Source: Adenophora triphylla var. japonica
Taxonomy: Eukaryota; Streptophyta; Magnoliopsida; Asterales; Campanulaceae
Direction: 5' to 3'
NCBI GenBank assembly: GCA_022495995.1
Contig: JAFEMH010004897.1
Location: 62,001 to 126,000 of the forward strand
Length of the DNA: 64,000 nucleotides
The notes beneath the pieces were generated by a model. That model was not told the DNA's origin and did not search any database. It saw only the letters and a program-made list of their open reading frames with translations. Both the position numbers and the translations under genes were made by a program. Shown here in pieces: positions 12,351 through 22,984 of the stretch (position 1 is the first letter of the stretch; each line of letters opens with the position of its first letter).

Positions 12351-12962
12351 TGGAATAAAAGTAATGGACCAGGCCTAATACATACGATCCAATGTCCAGA
12401 TCAACCCAAAGGTATGTCCAAAGAAGTGGGCCTACCAAGAAGTCCCAATTCTACCAGCCCATCGGTGGAGATCAGACGAGCTAGCTTATTATCTGACCTC
12501 CCATGGTCCCGACCTAGCTTCATCCGACATACGATCCCATTCTTGTGCTATCTATGCCTAAACAAGACACGAATTCAGGTCGTCCTTGATCATTCATTCG
12601 ACCTCGACCAACCAACACGTGCGTCTATACACTTTGTTATTGGTAACCGTCTGCTACATTTTCGGAGACAGTTACGCCGACAACATCTTTATGATTTTAG
12701 GGATTCATAATGATCCTATAACACCGCTATATATATCAGACAACATACTATGTTAAAACGTAATGTCATCTTAGCTATTTGAGATTACGTCGTTCAATAC
12801 AGTTTTCATACAAGCTCATAACAGTATATCTCATTATCACGCTGGAGGGTGTTAGCCGTATACCATCTCAGCAAGTCGTTTGTTAATGATTTCAGATTAC
12901 AGTAGCTGAATTACAACCTATTGATATAATAAGGTTGATCCAGATCGTTTCCAGTGTAATCA
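12351..12962 (+). repeat. 3' LTR of the split Tat element (right border approximate)
   Basis: Begins TGGAATAAAA after a G-rich tract. It contains short stretches resembling the LTR of the Tat element at 27242 (CCGACCTAGC, an ACACGTG-like box) but is clearly divergent. No second copy is in the window, so the right end (near GTGTAATCA) is a guess. Confidence 0.5.
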
Positions 12963-13418
12963 ACTCTATTAAAGTAGTTTCACATTTTCAAACTTCTTAA
13001 GTGGATTTGTTCTGGTAACAAAAATAAACAAATTAAGTAGATTTGTCTAGAGCACCGAAAGAACTTTCCAAGTTTATGTAATGCTTTAGAAAGAGATATA
13101 TTTATAATTAATTTATGTTTTTGCAGTTTATTGACATATATCATTCGTACAATAAAAAGTTTCATCACCCTAGATATCACATAGATTATATGCATTTTTA
13201 TTTGGAAGAAGAAATCTTCACTTTATGTATGCCCACTATTAGTCAAGTAATTCATTAGACAGAGAGGTATGGAGTTGATGTAATAAACTTATCAATTTGT
13301 TTTCTTTGTTAAATCAATACGAATGCAAAGATGAAAATTGGTGAGTGATGTTGGTTTGCTGATATTTTTTTCCTAAGCGAGTGAAGGAATCAGAGGGAGG
13401 GAGTCAACCCCACTACTA
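12963..13418. other. AT-rich spacer with no recognisable feature
   Basis: No supported ORF, terminal repeat or RNA gene seen. Confidence 0.5.
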
Positions 13419-13719
13419 TTCCCTCCGTTCCACGTGAATGGACACTTATTTCCTTTTTGGGACGTCCCATGTGAATGGACACTGCCCAAAATGAAAAAAA
13501 ATATTCACTATTCCCTCCACTCATTCTCTCTCCTACTTCACTTTTACACTCACAACATTCTCTCTCCTAACTATTCCTCTCACTCATTCTCTCTCCTATT
13601 TAATTCTTCATACTCACAAACATCTCCTCCACCTATTTCTCTCTCCTACTTTTCCTTAATTTCCACACTCATAAAGTTGATATCCATTGACATGGGACGG
13701 AGGGATGGGACGGAGGGAG
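13419..13719. mobile_element. Stowaway-like MITE (Tc1/mariner), about 300 bp
   Basis: Terminal inverted repeats of the CTCCCTCCGTCCC type (left end degenerate, TTCCCTCCGTTCC) flanked by TA on both sides (13417-13418 and 13720-13721). The interior has repeated pyrimidine-rich TCTCTCCTA segments. A better preserved relative lies at 24639-24892. No coding capacity. Confidence 0.8.
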
Positions 13720-13721
13720 TA

Positions 13722-14007
13722 TTAGTTAAGCAATTCATTGGGAAAAAGAGGTCTTGAGTTGAGTTGATGTAATAAACTCATTAGTCATAGTTTACTTTTC
13801 AGTGAATAGTTCTAATGTTTATTAATGGCAATTACATAAGATTGGTTAATTACAAGAATTTCTTATCCATCATTATATTTGTCACTGATATTGTGATTAA
13901 AATTATGCAGCTTTGCCATATACTTATCTCTTTTTCATTTTTAATTTTGTGTAGGTGAGCTGATGGCGGCAATGGTGGTATGGTGGTGGTGGTAGTGAGG
14001 GGAGGGG
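13722..14007. other. AT-rich spacer with no recognisable feature
   Basis: Nothing supported. A short GGTGGT-rich stretch at about 13970-14000 precedes the next element. Confidence 0.4.
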
Positions 14008-14015
14008 ATTAGTAC

Positions 14016-14403
14016 TAGGGATGGCCAAATCGAACCGGAACCGGACCGGAACCGGAAAATCGGACCGGAACCGGCCCGGAAAAGCCCGGAACCGCCATGA
14101 ATCGGGGAGAAAACCGGAACCGGGGTAACCGGAACCGGTTTGGAGGCGGGCCGGTTAAGGTTCACCAAAATGGTGAACCGGACCGGAAAAAGCCCGGAAC
14201 CGGACGAAAATTTGTTGTTTTCAATAGAACCGGCCCGGAACCGGACCGGAAAAGCCCGGAACCGGACCAAAACCGTGAGAAAACCGGAACCGGATAACCG
14301 GAACCGTGAGAAAAGCGGGCCGGTTAAGGTTCACCTCCTCGCCGAACCGGAACCGGCGGTTCAAGACCCGGAACCGGAACCGGACCGGATTTGGTCATCC
14401 CTA
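14016..14403 (+). mobile_element. Non-autonomous hAT element, AACCGG-rich, copy 1
   Basis: 388 bp with termini TAGGGATGGCCAAATC and, inverted, TAGGGATGACCAAATC, flanked by a perfect 8-bp duplication ATTAGTAC (14008-14015 and 14404-14411). The 8-bp duplication and TAGGG terminus indicate hAT. The interior is built almost entirely of degenerate GGAACCGGACC-type subrepeats. Open frames inside are a by-product of the repeat. A reverse-oriented copy is at 16258-16627. Confidence 0.88.
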
Positions 14404-14411
14404 ATTAGTAC

Positions 14412-14591
14412 TAGTTTATGTACTATATCCATTCAGTGCCTTTTTTATTGAGATGGAAGGACTATATATATATATATTTTTTGATAAAAAATGAATAAAT
14501 TTATTATATTAGTTCAAATATAATAATATATGTATATTATTTTTATGTTTAAGAAAAAATATTATTTGTTTATCTCAATAATATTAGAATA
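14412..14591. other. AT-rich spacer
   Basis: Only AT-rich sequence with a short (TA)n tract near 14465. Confidence 0.4.
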
Positions 14592-14603
14592 CTAGTACAT
14601 ATG

Positions 14604-14623
14604 CCCGTGTCCGAGGACACGGG
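14604..14623 (-). other. Helitron 3' terminal hairpin
   Basis: CCCGTGTCC and GGACACGGG form a 9-bp stem around a two-base centre, eight bases from the terminal CTAG. This is the subterminal hairpin expected at a Helitron 3' end. Confidence 0.8.
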
Positions 14624-15109
14624 TCTCTTTTTTTTAATTAACATAAACATTATAGTTACAAATTATAGTGATTATGCCCTTGTTTACAAAAAGATAAGAC
14701 ATAAATTATAGTTACAAATTATAGTGATGTATGAACATAAACATTATGCCCTTGTTTACAAAAAGATAAGACATAATAATAATTAAAAATCTATCTAATT
14801 TTACATTCAAATAAAAAAAAAACTATCTAATCTAAAATTAATATTTGCTTTGAAATAAAAGGTCACAAAAATAAATCTTTAATTTATCTCCCAAAACAAA
14901 AAAAAAATAAACAATTTAATTGGATTAACTAAGACATTAAAAAGATTATGTTAAGACATTCAAATAAAAAATAAATCTTTAATTTATCTAATTATACAAT
15001 TTTTTTTATCAGCAGCAATTGAGACATCTATATAGTATCAGAAAGATAAAAAAAAATTATTGGCCCAAGTTATCTAACGGACCAGTTTGGAAATAACTAA
15101 GACATTAAA

Positions 15110-15550
15110 TACAATACTCTCTCTCTCTCTGACACTCTCTCTCTATCTCTCTCTCTCTCTCTCTCTCACTCACACAAACACAAAATCAAAGAACCCACCG
15201 CCTCCCCTTCCCCTCATCCCGTCCAGCCTCACCACCGTGGCTACCCCTTCCCTTCCCTCCCCGTTACAACGTCGTCCGTCTATTCCGTCCAATCGGCTCC
15301 CATTCGATCGGTGTTACAACGTGGCTACCCCACCCCTCCCACAATCGTCGGCTCTAATCAATGGAGGAAGGCAACTACCCATCAAAAATTCCCTCCGGAG
15401 CAATCAATTTGGGATTTTTGGAGACGAAGACTGAGTCACGCGAACCGTGACATCAATCCGCCCTCAATCCGGCCGCAATTCGCCCTCAATCCGCCCATAA
15501 GATCCATTTCTATTTTCTCTTTCATTCATGGATTCAAGGTTGATTAATCG
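15110..15550 (+). other. GC-rich gene-like stretch inside the Helitron, with (CT)n tract
   Basis: A CT microsatellite (about 15117-15166) is followed by about 380 bp of C-rich sequence, unlike the AT-rich remainder of the element. It resembles a plant 5' UTR and early coding region. TGGCTACCCC and GTTACAACGT each occur twice. The plus frame from 15087 runs 115 codons but I recognise no protein. It may be a captured fragment of a host gene; this is inference from composition only. Confidence 0.4.
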
Positions 15551-16257
15551 TTCTTTGTGTATCCTAGGAGCAAGAGTTATGTTGTCAACAACAAATTTCA
15601 TGTTTGATTTTTGATTTTTCCATGCTTTGCCAAACATTATGTAAAGAGAATGTTTTCTATCAACAGAAGATCAAAACATTGATCTTCTTGTTGTTGTTGA
15701 TAGAAATTTGAAGATGTGGGGGTGAGAAGGAAATATGAAACAGAGAAATCAAACAGAGAAATTAAACAGTGAGCTTGCTATGAAGGAGTAAGCAATAAAT
15801 GTGTATGAACATTTACATTGAATTTGATAAATAAGTAAATTATCTTTTGAATTTTGAAGTTTGAATGCTTTTTGTAGTTAATTGAATTTGAAATTTGAAC
15901 TGTAAAATTTTGGACTGTGTAAAGTTTTGGAAAGTAAAGTGGGGTATATAAATGAGAGAAGAGGGTGTGAATTTATTTACAGAAATTCAAATTTTAGGAA
16001 GGAAACAGAGAAGGGTAAGATTATTTTGGAATCTGTAATAGATTTTTTTTTTAAGGGCAAAATGGGAAAGAAAGTAAAAAGTGAGGGTAAAATGATCATT
16101 TCCGCCCAAGCAACTATTCACAGTACTGTTAAAAACACGGGTTGGATTTATACTACAGATTTTGTTCCAAGCTCTCTTTTTTTCACGCAGTCACAGTGGA
16201 CTGAACTTGGCAAAACGCCATAAGCACGTGACAGCCCACGGATTACACGATCTCATC

Positions 16258-16627
16258 TAGGGATGACCAAATCCGGTCCGGTTTCGGGCCTTGAACCGCC
16301 GGTTCCGGTTCGGCGAGGAGGTGAACCTTAACCGACCCGCTTTTCTCACGGTTCCGGTTATCCGGTTTCGGTTTTCTCACGGTTTTGGTCCGGTTCCGGG
16401 CTTTTCCGGTCCGGTTCCGGGCCGGTTCTATTGAAAAAAAACAAATTTTCGTCCGGTTTCGGGCTTTTTCCGGTCCGGTTCACCATTTTGATGAACCTTA
16501 ACCGGCCCGCCTCCAAACCGGTTCCGATTACCCCGATTCCGATTTTCTCCCCGGTTCATAGCGGTTCCGGACTTTTCCGGGCCAGTTCCGATCCAATTTT
16601 CCGATTCCGGTCCGGTTTGGCCATCCC
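16258..16627 (-). mobile_element. Non-autonomous hAT element, AACCGG-rich, copy 2 (inverted)
   Basis: Reverse-complement relative of 14016-14403 along its whole length. The left terminus is TAGGGATGACCAAATC. Flanks ATCTCATC (16250-16257) and TTCTCATC (16628-16635) match at 7 of 8 bases. It lies about 250 bp upstream of the host gene start codon. Confidence 0.85.
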
Positions 16628-16635
16628 TTCTCATC

Positions 16636-16883
16636 CTCAAACCCACGTTCTCTAACGGGGAAATTTAACCTTTCCGTCTTTGTTATAAACAAAAGTACAC
16701 TCCCTTCTAAATAAAAGAATAACACTCCACCCCTTAAAATTCCACTTATTGGTCTCGACCGGAAAAACTCAAAGTTAAAGGTGGTAAAGTATCAATAACC
16801 CAACCAATATATTCACACACACCTTGTACGTTTATCCATCTTCAACAAATTTCTCTCTCCCCTTTCCCCTTTCTGAACCGACA
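16636..16883 (+). promoter_or_regulatory. Presumed promoter and 5' UTR of the host gene
   Basis: Lies between the hAT element and the start codon. A TATA-like ATATATTC occurs at about 16806-16813 and the last 50 bases are pyrimidine-rich, as in many plant 5' UTRs. If correct, the core promoter directly abuts a transposon. This is positional inference without transcript evidence. Confidence 0.35.
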
Positions 16884-17738
16884 ATGGCGCGTCTCCTCTC
16901 CCAAACCCTAATTCGGACCTCATCGTCTTCATACCAATCCCTAATCCATGGAAAGTCACCGCCTTTGGGCATCCTGACGCAACGCCACCGCTCAAATCAA
17001 TCGGGAAAGGCTCAAATGATCCAGGTCGACCTCGAATCTGACGGCGATGCGGAGGTATTGGGTATACGCAAGCTTGAGGATGTTATTCATAGTATTGTTG
17101 TCAAGAGATCCGCTCCCGATTGGCTGCCTTTCGTTCCCGGCGGGTCATACTGGGTCCCACCTCCCCGCCGGCGTCACGGATTGGTTGAATTGCTTGGAAA
17201 TATGCATAATCCGTTTATGGGGTACGATCCTATGACGACGTCTTCATCGCACAACTCCGTTAGAGGTTGGCCTTCGTCTGCTTTCTTTATTGAAGGTACT
17301 TTTTTAGACGTTTTGTTGTAATTGAATACTCCGTCGTGTATTAGTTCATTTCGGAATATTTTGGTGATTTATGCTTGAATTGGTTTTCTAGTAGAATGAT
17401 AATTTGGGTTTTGGAAGGAATAAGTGACCCAGAGGGTATCAGATTGGGGGCATGTAGCAAGTAGCAACCTTTAGGTTCTTCCCTAATTGTTCGCTGGGAT
17501 TAGATTGGGTGGGTATTTTAGCTCAACAGGGAATAGCATGTTTGCCAAACTATAGGCTGTTAGGTCTTATAAGAGCATCGTTAGTAATTTGTAGGTGTTG
17601 TAAGTGTCCAAGGAGGAGGATGTGGATAGATTGTGGATAAGGTTTAATACAGCTTCCATCTTGAAAAGGAGACTCATTTTGACATTTCAAAGTTTAACCA
17701 CTTTTTTGAATTTTATTTAGTCAGAAAAACAAAATGCT

Positions 17739-17773
<35 letters not shown>

Positions 17774-20700
17774 AAAGAAAAACAAATGCTTCGAATCTCT
17801 TATTTTGTATCTTCGTAAAAACACTTAAATTCACGTCGAAGCATCGTTTGAAAAAAACTTCCAGATGTCTTTAAAAAGGCCAAATAGGCCTCTCTTTTCT
17901 TTCGTTCTTTTTTAAGGACCCAGAAATTAGTTCATAATCTCTATTGCATCAGGCACAGGTAGACTTTTATAAGATCTTTCCCAACATTGAACATGTTATA
18001 TTACTTGTTGTGAAAGTAACATTAGGTCCGTATAGTTTTTGTATATTTTTGGTGCAACCAATATGGCCATCATGGAGAAGCATATTGGTGGGTTTCCAAC
18101 CAAAGATCAATTCGAGTTGAAAGTGATTTTATTCCAGTTGTAAGGTGCAGGCACGTCTTTGTGTTCTGTGGTACCATGACCACCTTTCTCCCCTTCGTCT
18201 TCTGTGGTGCCGTGGTAACATTTGGGTTGATTGGAAATGGAAGAAGGCTTTTATCATCCGAATTAAGGAGAACTAGAGCTGGTGGTTGGAGGGCACTGGA
18301 GGAATGTCCGATTAGGTGAAGAAATTGGGAAAAGTCTTGGTGTTGACTGCTGGCTGAATCTTTTTGTGGCACTGGCAGTGTTCTGGGAACTGGGTACTGG
18401 GTATCCCTTTAAAGGATATATATCTAGCCCTTTATGCACTTTGTAAGGCTTTGCAAATTAAGCTTGACTTATGCATTTGAAGTGGACGGGAGGAGGCTGT
18501 CCTCATATTTTGGTGAACTAGGGCTTTTCTAGATAGTAAAATTATGTTTAACTAGTGGGCCTCTTTACGAGAACAGTTGGAAGACACTGAACGAATTGCA
18601 TTAAATTCTTCATTCATGCCAATTGAGGTGGTGGTGAGGGTGGTTGAGTTGATGGGAGTGATGAGTTTGTAAATAGCTTCTTATATCGCTGACGCCGTGG
18701 GTGCACTTTAATACTTCATTCTTTAAGCTATTGGGTGTTGATGGGTGAATGGACTTTAGCAGTGTTGGTGACAGATTAGTACTAATAGTAAAGGCTAGAA
18801 GTTGGCTTTCATTCTTGATGGTTATGGGCGTGAATATAAATGAAGAAGCACTTTGAAGGTCTACTTGCTTCAGTCTTGAATGTGAAAGGGCTTTAGTCTA
18901 GGAAGCACCTATACCTCTCTAGGTTAGCGTGTCACATGTCAGACACTCCTCCAACACGTCATCAATACTCATAAAAGTTTTGTTTATTTATTTATTTATT
19001 ATTAATATACGACATTCTTGGCACACCTTAAGACACTTTACGACAGCATTTAACATTTAGGGGCCAAAGTGAAAACCTTGAATGGGTCATATTGTAGAAA
19101 TTCTGAAGTGGAGTGAAGTGAAATCAATGCTGTCATGGTTTTTTTGAGACCTTTATTTGTAAACTTTTGTAAATTTATTTGATGGGTCTACGGTCATATA
19201 ATACCCATAATAAAATTATTGAATAGTTATATGTAATGTGTTTCAGGCGTGCCAGTGTCGTTTTTTTTTTTTTGAAAATTCATGTCGCAGTGTCCTATAT
19301 CAGGTGTCGATGCTTCTTAGGCTTTAATTTATTTGACTTGGTTATTTTCATCCTCAAACTCACAGTAAATTATAGTTGATTTGCTAAAGATAATTTTCCA
19401 ATACGGATCCAAAGGAGCCTTCTCTTTTGGGGACAGAGTAATGAAGAATTGCACCTCTCTCTTTTTGGACTACTTGGTGTGCTCCATTTCTCTCTTCAAT
19501 CTTCAAAATCTGCAAAATTCTTAGACTATAGTTGTGCATGTACTTCCACAGAATGATAGGCAGTGGGCATATTGTTAATATATAAGCATGATATACGTTG
19601 TGGGTGTCCTCTCTATCACCACAGAATGATAGGCAGAGGGTTCAAATCTTCCAGCTTGCATTTATCCTAAAAAAAATTATAAAGGGTACGTATTGGCCCA
19701 ATTGCATCCCTATAACTCCACGTATGCACGTGAGGGGGAGTGTTAATATATAAGCATGATATACGTTGTGGGTGTCCTCTCTATCACCTTAAGGTTTTAG
19801 AGGAGTTGGTTACTTAACACATATAGATGCCATTAACTAAAGCGTGTGGCATCAACTGAAGCGTGATTGTCCATGTTATGAACATAATTATCAGGAAAAA
19901 TTGGAAAAGTAGTAGAAATCTAGCATAGATGAACGTCCAAAACATGTTTGGAAAATATAATCAAATTCCTATACAACCAACGAATGACATGCTGAAAAGC
20001 AGAGCATGAACATCTGGGAACTAAGAACATAATTCCTTACCTGTGTCACTAGCAAGATTTTGCTTGGAGAAATCACACCCGTCTAGAGTAATTGAAAAGC
20101 TGACGCAGCGAGGTTGTGCCTGGAGAGCTATAATTAATTATCATTGGATAAAATCATGAGATAACTACTGATAAGGCTTGATACGGTGATCATGGGAGGA
20201 GTGACGGGTATGAAGTGTCGGTTAGTAAGGTGTGTCGGTACATGTTTAAGGGGAGCCTGAAATGAATCCCGTTTTCAGTTTTAAAATTCTCCGCAAATAT
20301 GGAGTTGAGGCTTGTGAAATTATAATTCAATTCTAATTCTGAATATTTTTCTACTTGTTGACAAGTGTTGAACAATATGTCTACATGACTCTTAGGCAGA
20401 TGGTTTAGGGATAAAATATATTCTGTTAAGACATTTTTATATTATGATAAAAAGTTGCACCTTTATCCTATTGTTTTGGGTTTTGATGTATACACCTTCA
20501 CCTCTGGTGTACCCCCTTACTCTCACACCCGTATCAGTGTTCTATGGATTCATGTTTATTTCAAAGTTCTGCATTGGAAAATTTGGTTCGGAATCCTATT
20601 TTACTTTTAACAACTTATTATTGTAGATTTTCGTATGAAAATTCCATATAAAATGCAATAAATCCGAGTTAGTGTACTGGTTTGCTTGGTATGGTTCCAA

Positions 20701-20848
20701 TGATTAAGCTAGTGAACCGGCCTTTCCGATACTTGTAAACATGATAACATGACCTACTATGTTTTGTGCAGGCACCTCATCTACACATCCAGTTCCTGTA
20801 GATATGGAAGTGGAGAATGCATCCCAAACTGAGGATGATGAAAGTTGA
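16884..20848 (+). CDS. Conserved plant protein of unknown function, probable mitochondrial (two coding exons)
   Basis: Coding exons are 16884-17295 and 20772-20848, giving 162 residues. The splice sites are GAAG|GTACTT and TGTGCAG|GCACC, with the codon GGC split after its first base. The ATG lies in ACAATGGCG. Residues 1-48 contain no acidic residue and are rich in S, R, L and T, typical of an organelle presequence, most likely mitochondrial. The core (about 55-138) has EVLGIRKLEDVIHSI, APDWLPFVPGGSYWVPPP and VRGWPSSAFFIEG. I remember similar small single-copy plant proteins with the DWLPF(V)PG and RGWPSS motifs, but no assigned function. The tail (139-162) is acidic. The frame is intact and the splice signals are good, so this is the one credible host gene here. 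An alternative upstream non-ATG start at 16824 is not needed. Confidence 0.85.
17739..17773. repeat. (TTG)n microsatellite
   Basis: About eleven uninterrupted TTG units within intron 1. Confidence 0.9.
18898..19320. mobile_element. hAT-like non-autonomous element in intron 1
   Basis: Termini CTAGGAAGCACC and, inverted, CTAAGAAGCATC agree at 10 of 12 bases. Flanks GCTTTAGT (18890-18897) and GCTTTAAT (19321-19328) agree at 7 of 8, consistent with an 8-bp hAT duplication. The interior is AT-rich without coding capacity. Confidence 0.6.
19573..19819 (+). mobile_element. TRIM (miniature LTR element), 247 bp, in intron 1
   Basis: The right LTR (19741-19819, 79 bp) starts TGTTAATATATAAGC and ends TTACTTAACA. 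The left LTR repeats its first 48 bases exactly (19573-19620) and then is truncated. A 5-bp duplication CATAT flanks the unit (19568-19572, 19820-19824). The polypurine tract GTGAGGGGGAG abuts the right LTR, and the interior has the GGTTCAAATC stretch common after tRNA-Met-type primer sites. It carries no coding sequence. Confidence 0.75.
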
Positions 20849-21394
20849 GACAGGGTTTATTCACAGAGCTGATTGCTAGGGTGAGTTAACATTCTTATCG
20901 TCTTGGTAACGAGTTGCGTATAGTCATCTTTAATATTTGGCCCACCCATATTTGTTACATTATTCACATGGGTCAACCAAGTACCAGAATATTCAACATT
21001 TTGACTCTACTAAGATATGCAAATGACCCCAGAGTGACTTTATCCTAAACTAGAGGGGGTCAAAATTGCAAAAATTACTATTTTAGTGGTAAGAATGTTA
21101 TTTTTCCTAAACTTAAAAGGTAGTAAAAATGACAGCTCCATATTCAAGGGGTCAAATGACCTCCATTAGCTTCGCAACTGTGGATGGTTGTTATCTTTTT
21201 CCGCTGGTTGGTTGCTACATCTTGAAAAAACGTGCAATGTACGACATGGCTCTTTTATTTGAAACCGCTGTGAAGTCATTGAACTTTGGCAAATTTTCCC
21301 ATGAGGTTCTTATTCTAATTCATCTCGTGGATGGGGTTACTCCAGTTCTAGGTTTTACATATTAATAATCTATGCCTATAGCAACTCTCAGTAT

Positions 21395-22065
21395 TAGGGA
21401 TGTAAGTGGTTCGGTCCAAACCGCGTTTCGGAACCGAACCAAACCAAACCACGCGGTTTAGTTCGGTTTTCAAGCAATAGTGATTTGATTCGGTTCCAAA
21501 AATTGTCAAACCGTGTGGTTCGGTTTGGTTAGCGGTCTGGACCCCCAAACCACGGTTCGAGACTGCGAGACCGAATCACTAAACCGGTTATTATTAACCG
21601 TAGATATGCATATCTTTCATTTTCACCTCACATTTAGATTTGAATACCTCTAATTCTATTCATGGGTTTAGCCAATAACCCTTTTTTCTTGTTTAATCTT
21701 CATATAATAATGTTAATTCACTTTTTAGCACATACCATTACAAGTACTCAAATGGCTTGTTGTTATCATAAACATTGAATCACAATTTCATTTAAATTTC
21801 GAATCTATTTTGTATGCTATGTCTGTAAAATTCAAACAAACATGACAATAAATTGTGTAGTCTGATACCATGTTTCAATTAATAGTTTAAGCCGTATTCT
21901 ATTTCATGGTTTGAACCGTGGTTTGAACTGTGGTTGAAACCGCGGTTCGGACCGTAAAATAAAACCGCGGTTCGAACCAAACCGAAGCAAACCATGAAAA
22001 ATCTCAAATCGAACCGAACCATGAAAAAATTCTAACCGAACCAAACCGAACCATTTACACCCCTA
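21395..22065 (+). mobile_element. Non-autonomous hAT element, GGTTCGGTT-rich, 671 bp
   Basis: Termini TAGGGATGTAAGTGGTTCGG and, inverted, TAGGGGTGTAAATGGTTCGG, with a perfect 8-bp duplication CTCAGTAT (21387-21394 and 22066-22073). Both ends are made of AACCGAACC-type subrepeats and the centre is AT-rich. Same superfamily as the elements at 14016 and 26061, but a distinct family. Confidence 0.88.
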
Positions 22066-22094
22066 CTCAGTATGAAGTACTTCCGGTATGTAGT

Positions 22095-22334
22095 ACTTGC
22101 TCTCCTCCGAAATGATCTTCCTACTTTTTCAATCGTTAATACGAAGGTACTTCGAGCTTAATTTAGGTCCATTTAATTATCCTAATAAATATCTTAAACT
22201 TGTTATTGATAGTATTTATAATTGTGTATCAATAACATGTTTATTATTTTCATTACGATAATTAAATTAACCTTAAATTATTGCTCAAAGTACCTTCGTA
22301 AAAAATGGGAAGATCATTTTTGGACGGAAGGAAT
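22095..22334. mobile_element. MITE of about 240 bp, Stowaway-like
   Basis: Long imperfect inverted termini: CTCCTCCGAAATGATCTTCC and ACGAAGGTACTT on the left recur inverted on the right (GGGAAGATCATTTTTGG, AAGTACCTTCGT). No coding capacity. Exact ends are uncertain by a few bases. Confidence 0.6.
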
Positions 22335-22913
22335 ATACATCATGTACTTTGAGTTAGTAATAGCCAATTCACCATACTGGAATTCATCTTTCAAAAACTT
22401 CCCTTTCCTCTTCTGAAACTTGAATTTGCATCTGATTCATTCACCTTCTATGCAAAAGTTGAGTTGTATAATTTTGAAACTTTTGAATTTAAAGTTTTTT
22501 GCTGATGAATTTGTCCGACTCTCTACGTTGTTGAACTTGCAGACTTTCTTGCCAATGTAGATATTCTTAAAAAAAGGCGAGGAATTCCGTGAGGAGAAGC
22601 CGGGTGAAAGAAAGAATTGGTGAAGGGGAAAGATAGTTTGTTTGTACAGTTGGGAACTTGGTGCTGCTGGGATCTATCTTGTTACATTAGGAAGGTGGTT
22701 CTGTTTTACTCTGGAAATTCTCAGCCTTTATGGAATGGTAAGGAAGGCACTGAGGTTGCATCTGTATTGGTTAACTATATATGGCTAATATATATGAACA
22801 ATTAGTTTATTATGTAATGTATTTTGAAAGATGTACATGTTGTTGTCTATTTATTATCATAACAAGGCTTCCACCAATGTTTTCTTACATTGAACCTCTC
22901 TCACTAGAATTTA

Positions 22914-22982
22914 TTCCGTCTCAAAGTAAGTGTCCATTATATTTAAAAAATATAATAAAATAGATATTCATTTGGGACGGTG
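22914..22982. mobile_element. Very short MITE remnant
   Basis: TTCCGTCTCAAA on the left and the inverted CACCGTCCCAAA on the right, flanked by TA on each side, suggest a 69-bp internally deleted Stowaway-type element. Confidence 0.4.
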
Positions 22983-22984
22983 TA

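Larger units (their letters stand above)
11774..12962 (+). mobile_element. Tat-lineage LTR retrotransposon, right segment
   Basis: Continuation of the element at 1-2257 after the Tekay insertion. It holds the first exon of the antisense ORF, a spacer, a polypurine-like GAAAGTTGGGGGCCAA (12335-12350) and an LTR starting TGGAATAAAA at 12351. The same polypurine-LTR junction is seen in the complete Tat element at 38703-38719. The right border near 12962 is approximate. Confidence 0.7.
14592..16159 (-). mobile_element. Non-autonomous Helitron, 1568 bp
   Basis: Read on the minus strand it starts with TC (16159-16158: TCTGTAGTATAAATCC) and ends with CTAG (14595-14592). A 9-bp-stem hairpin lies 8 bases before the end. 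It sits between host A (14591) and T (16160), the A|T insertion site of Helitrons. There are no target duplication and no terminal inverted repeats. No Rep/helicase coding sequence is present. The interior includes a GC-rich, gene-like stretch at 15110-15550. Confidence 0.8.
17296..20771 (+). other. Intron 1 of the host gene (3476 bp)
   Basis: Begins GTACTT and ends TGTGCAG. It is AT-rich and contains a (TTG)n tract, a hAT-like element and a TRIM element. Other parts show nothing recognisable. Short frames inside are not supported. Confidence 0.75.
20849..22850 (+). other. 3' UTR of the host gene with a probable intron (20881-22542)
   Basis: After the stop, GCTAGG|GTGAGT (20881) is a strong donor and AACTTGCAG (ending 22542) a good acceptor. 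This would place a 3' UTR exon at 22543 to about 22850. The hAT element at 21395 and the MITE at 22095 would then be intronic. No canonical polyadenylation signal stands out, so the 3' end is a guess. Confidence 0.45.

Noticed and set aside
14097..14451. Arg/Gly/Asn-rich frames in the AACCGG hAT elements (also 16428-16655)
   Set aside because: Repeat-driven frames inside non-autonomous elements with known boundaries.
18070..18372. Minus-strand 100-codon frame in intron 1
   Set aside because: No homology recognised, no context, and length expected by chance.
19640..19652. Pol III B-box-like GGTTCAAATC suggesting a SINE or tRNA
   Set aside because: The string lies inside a TRIM with LTRs and a target duplication; no A box or tRNA fold was found.
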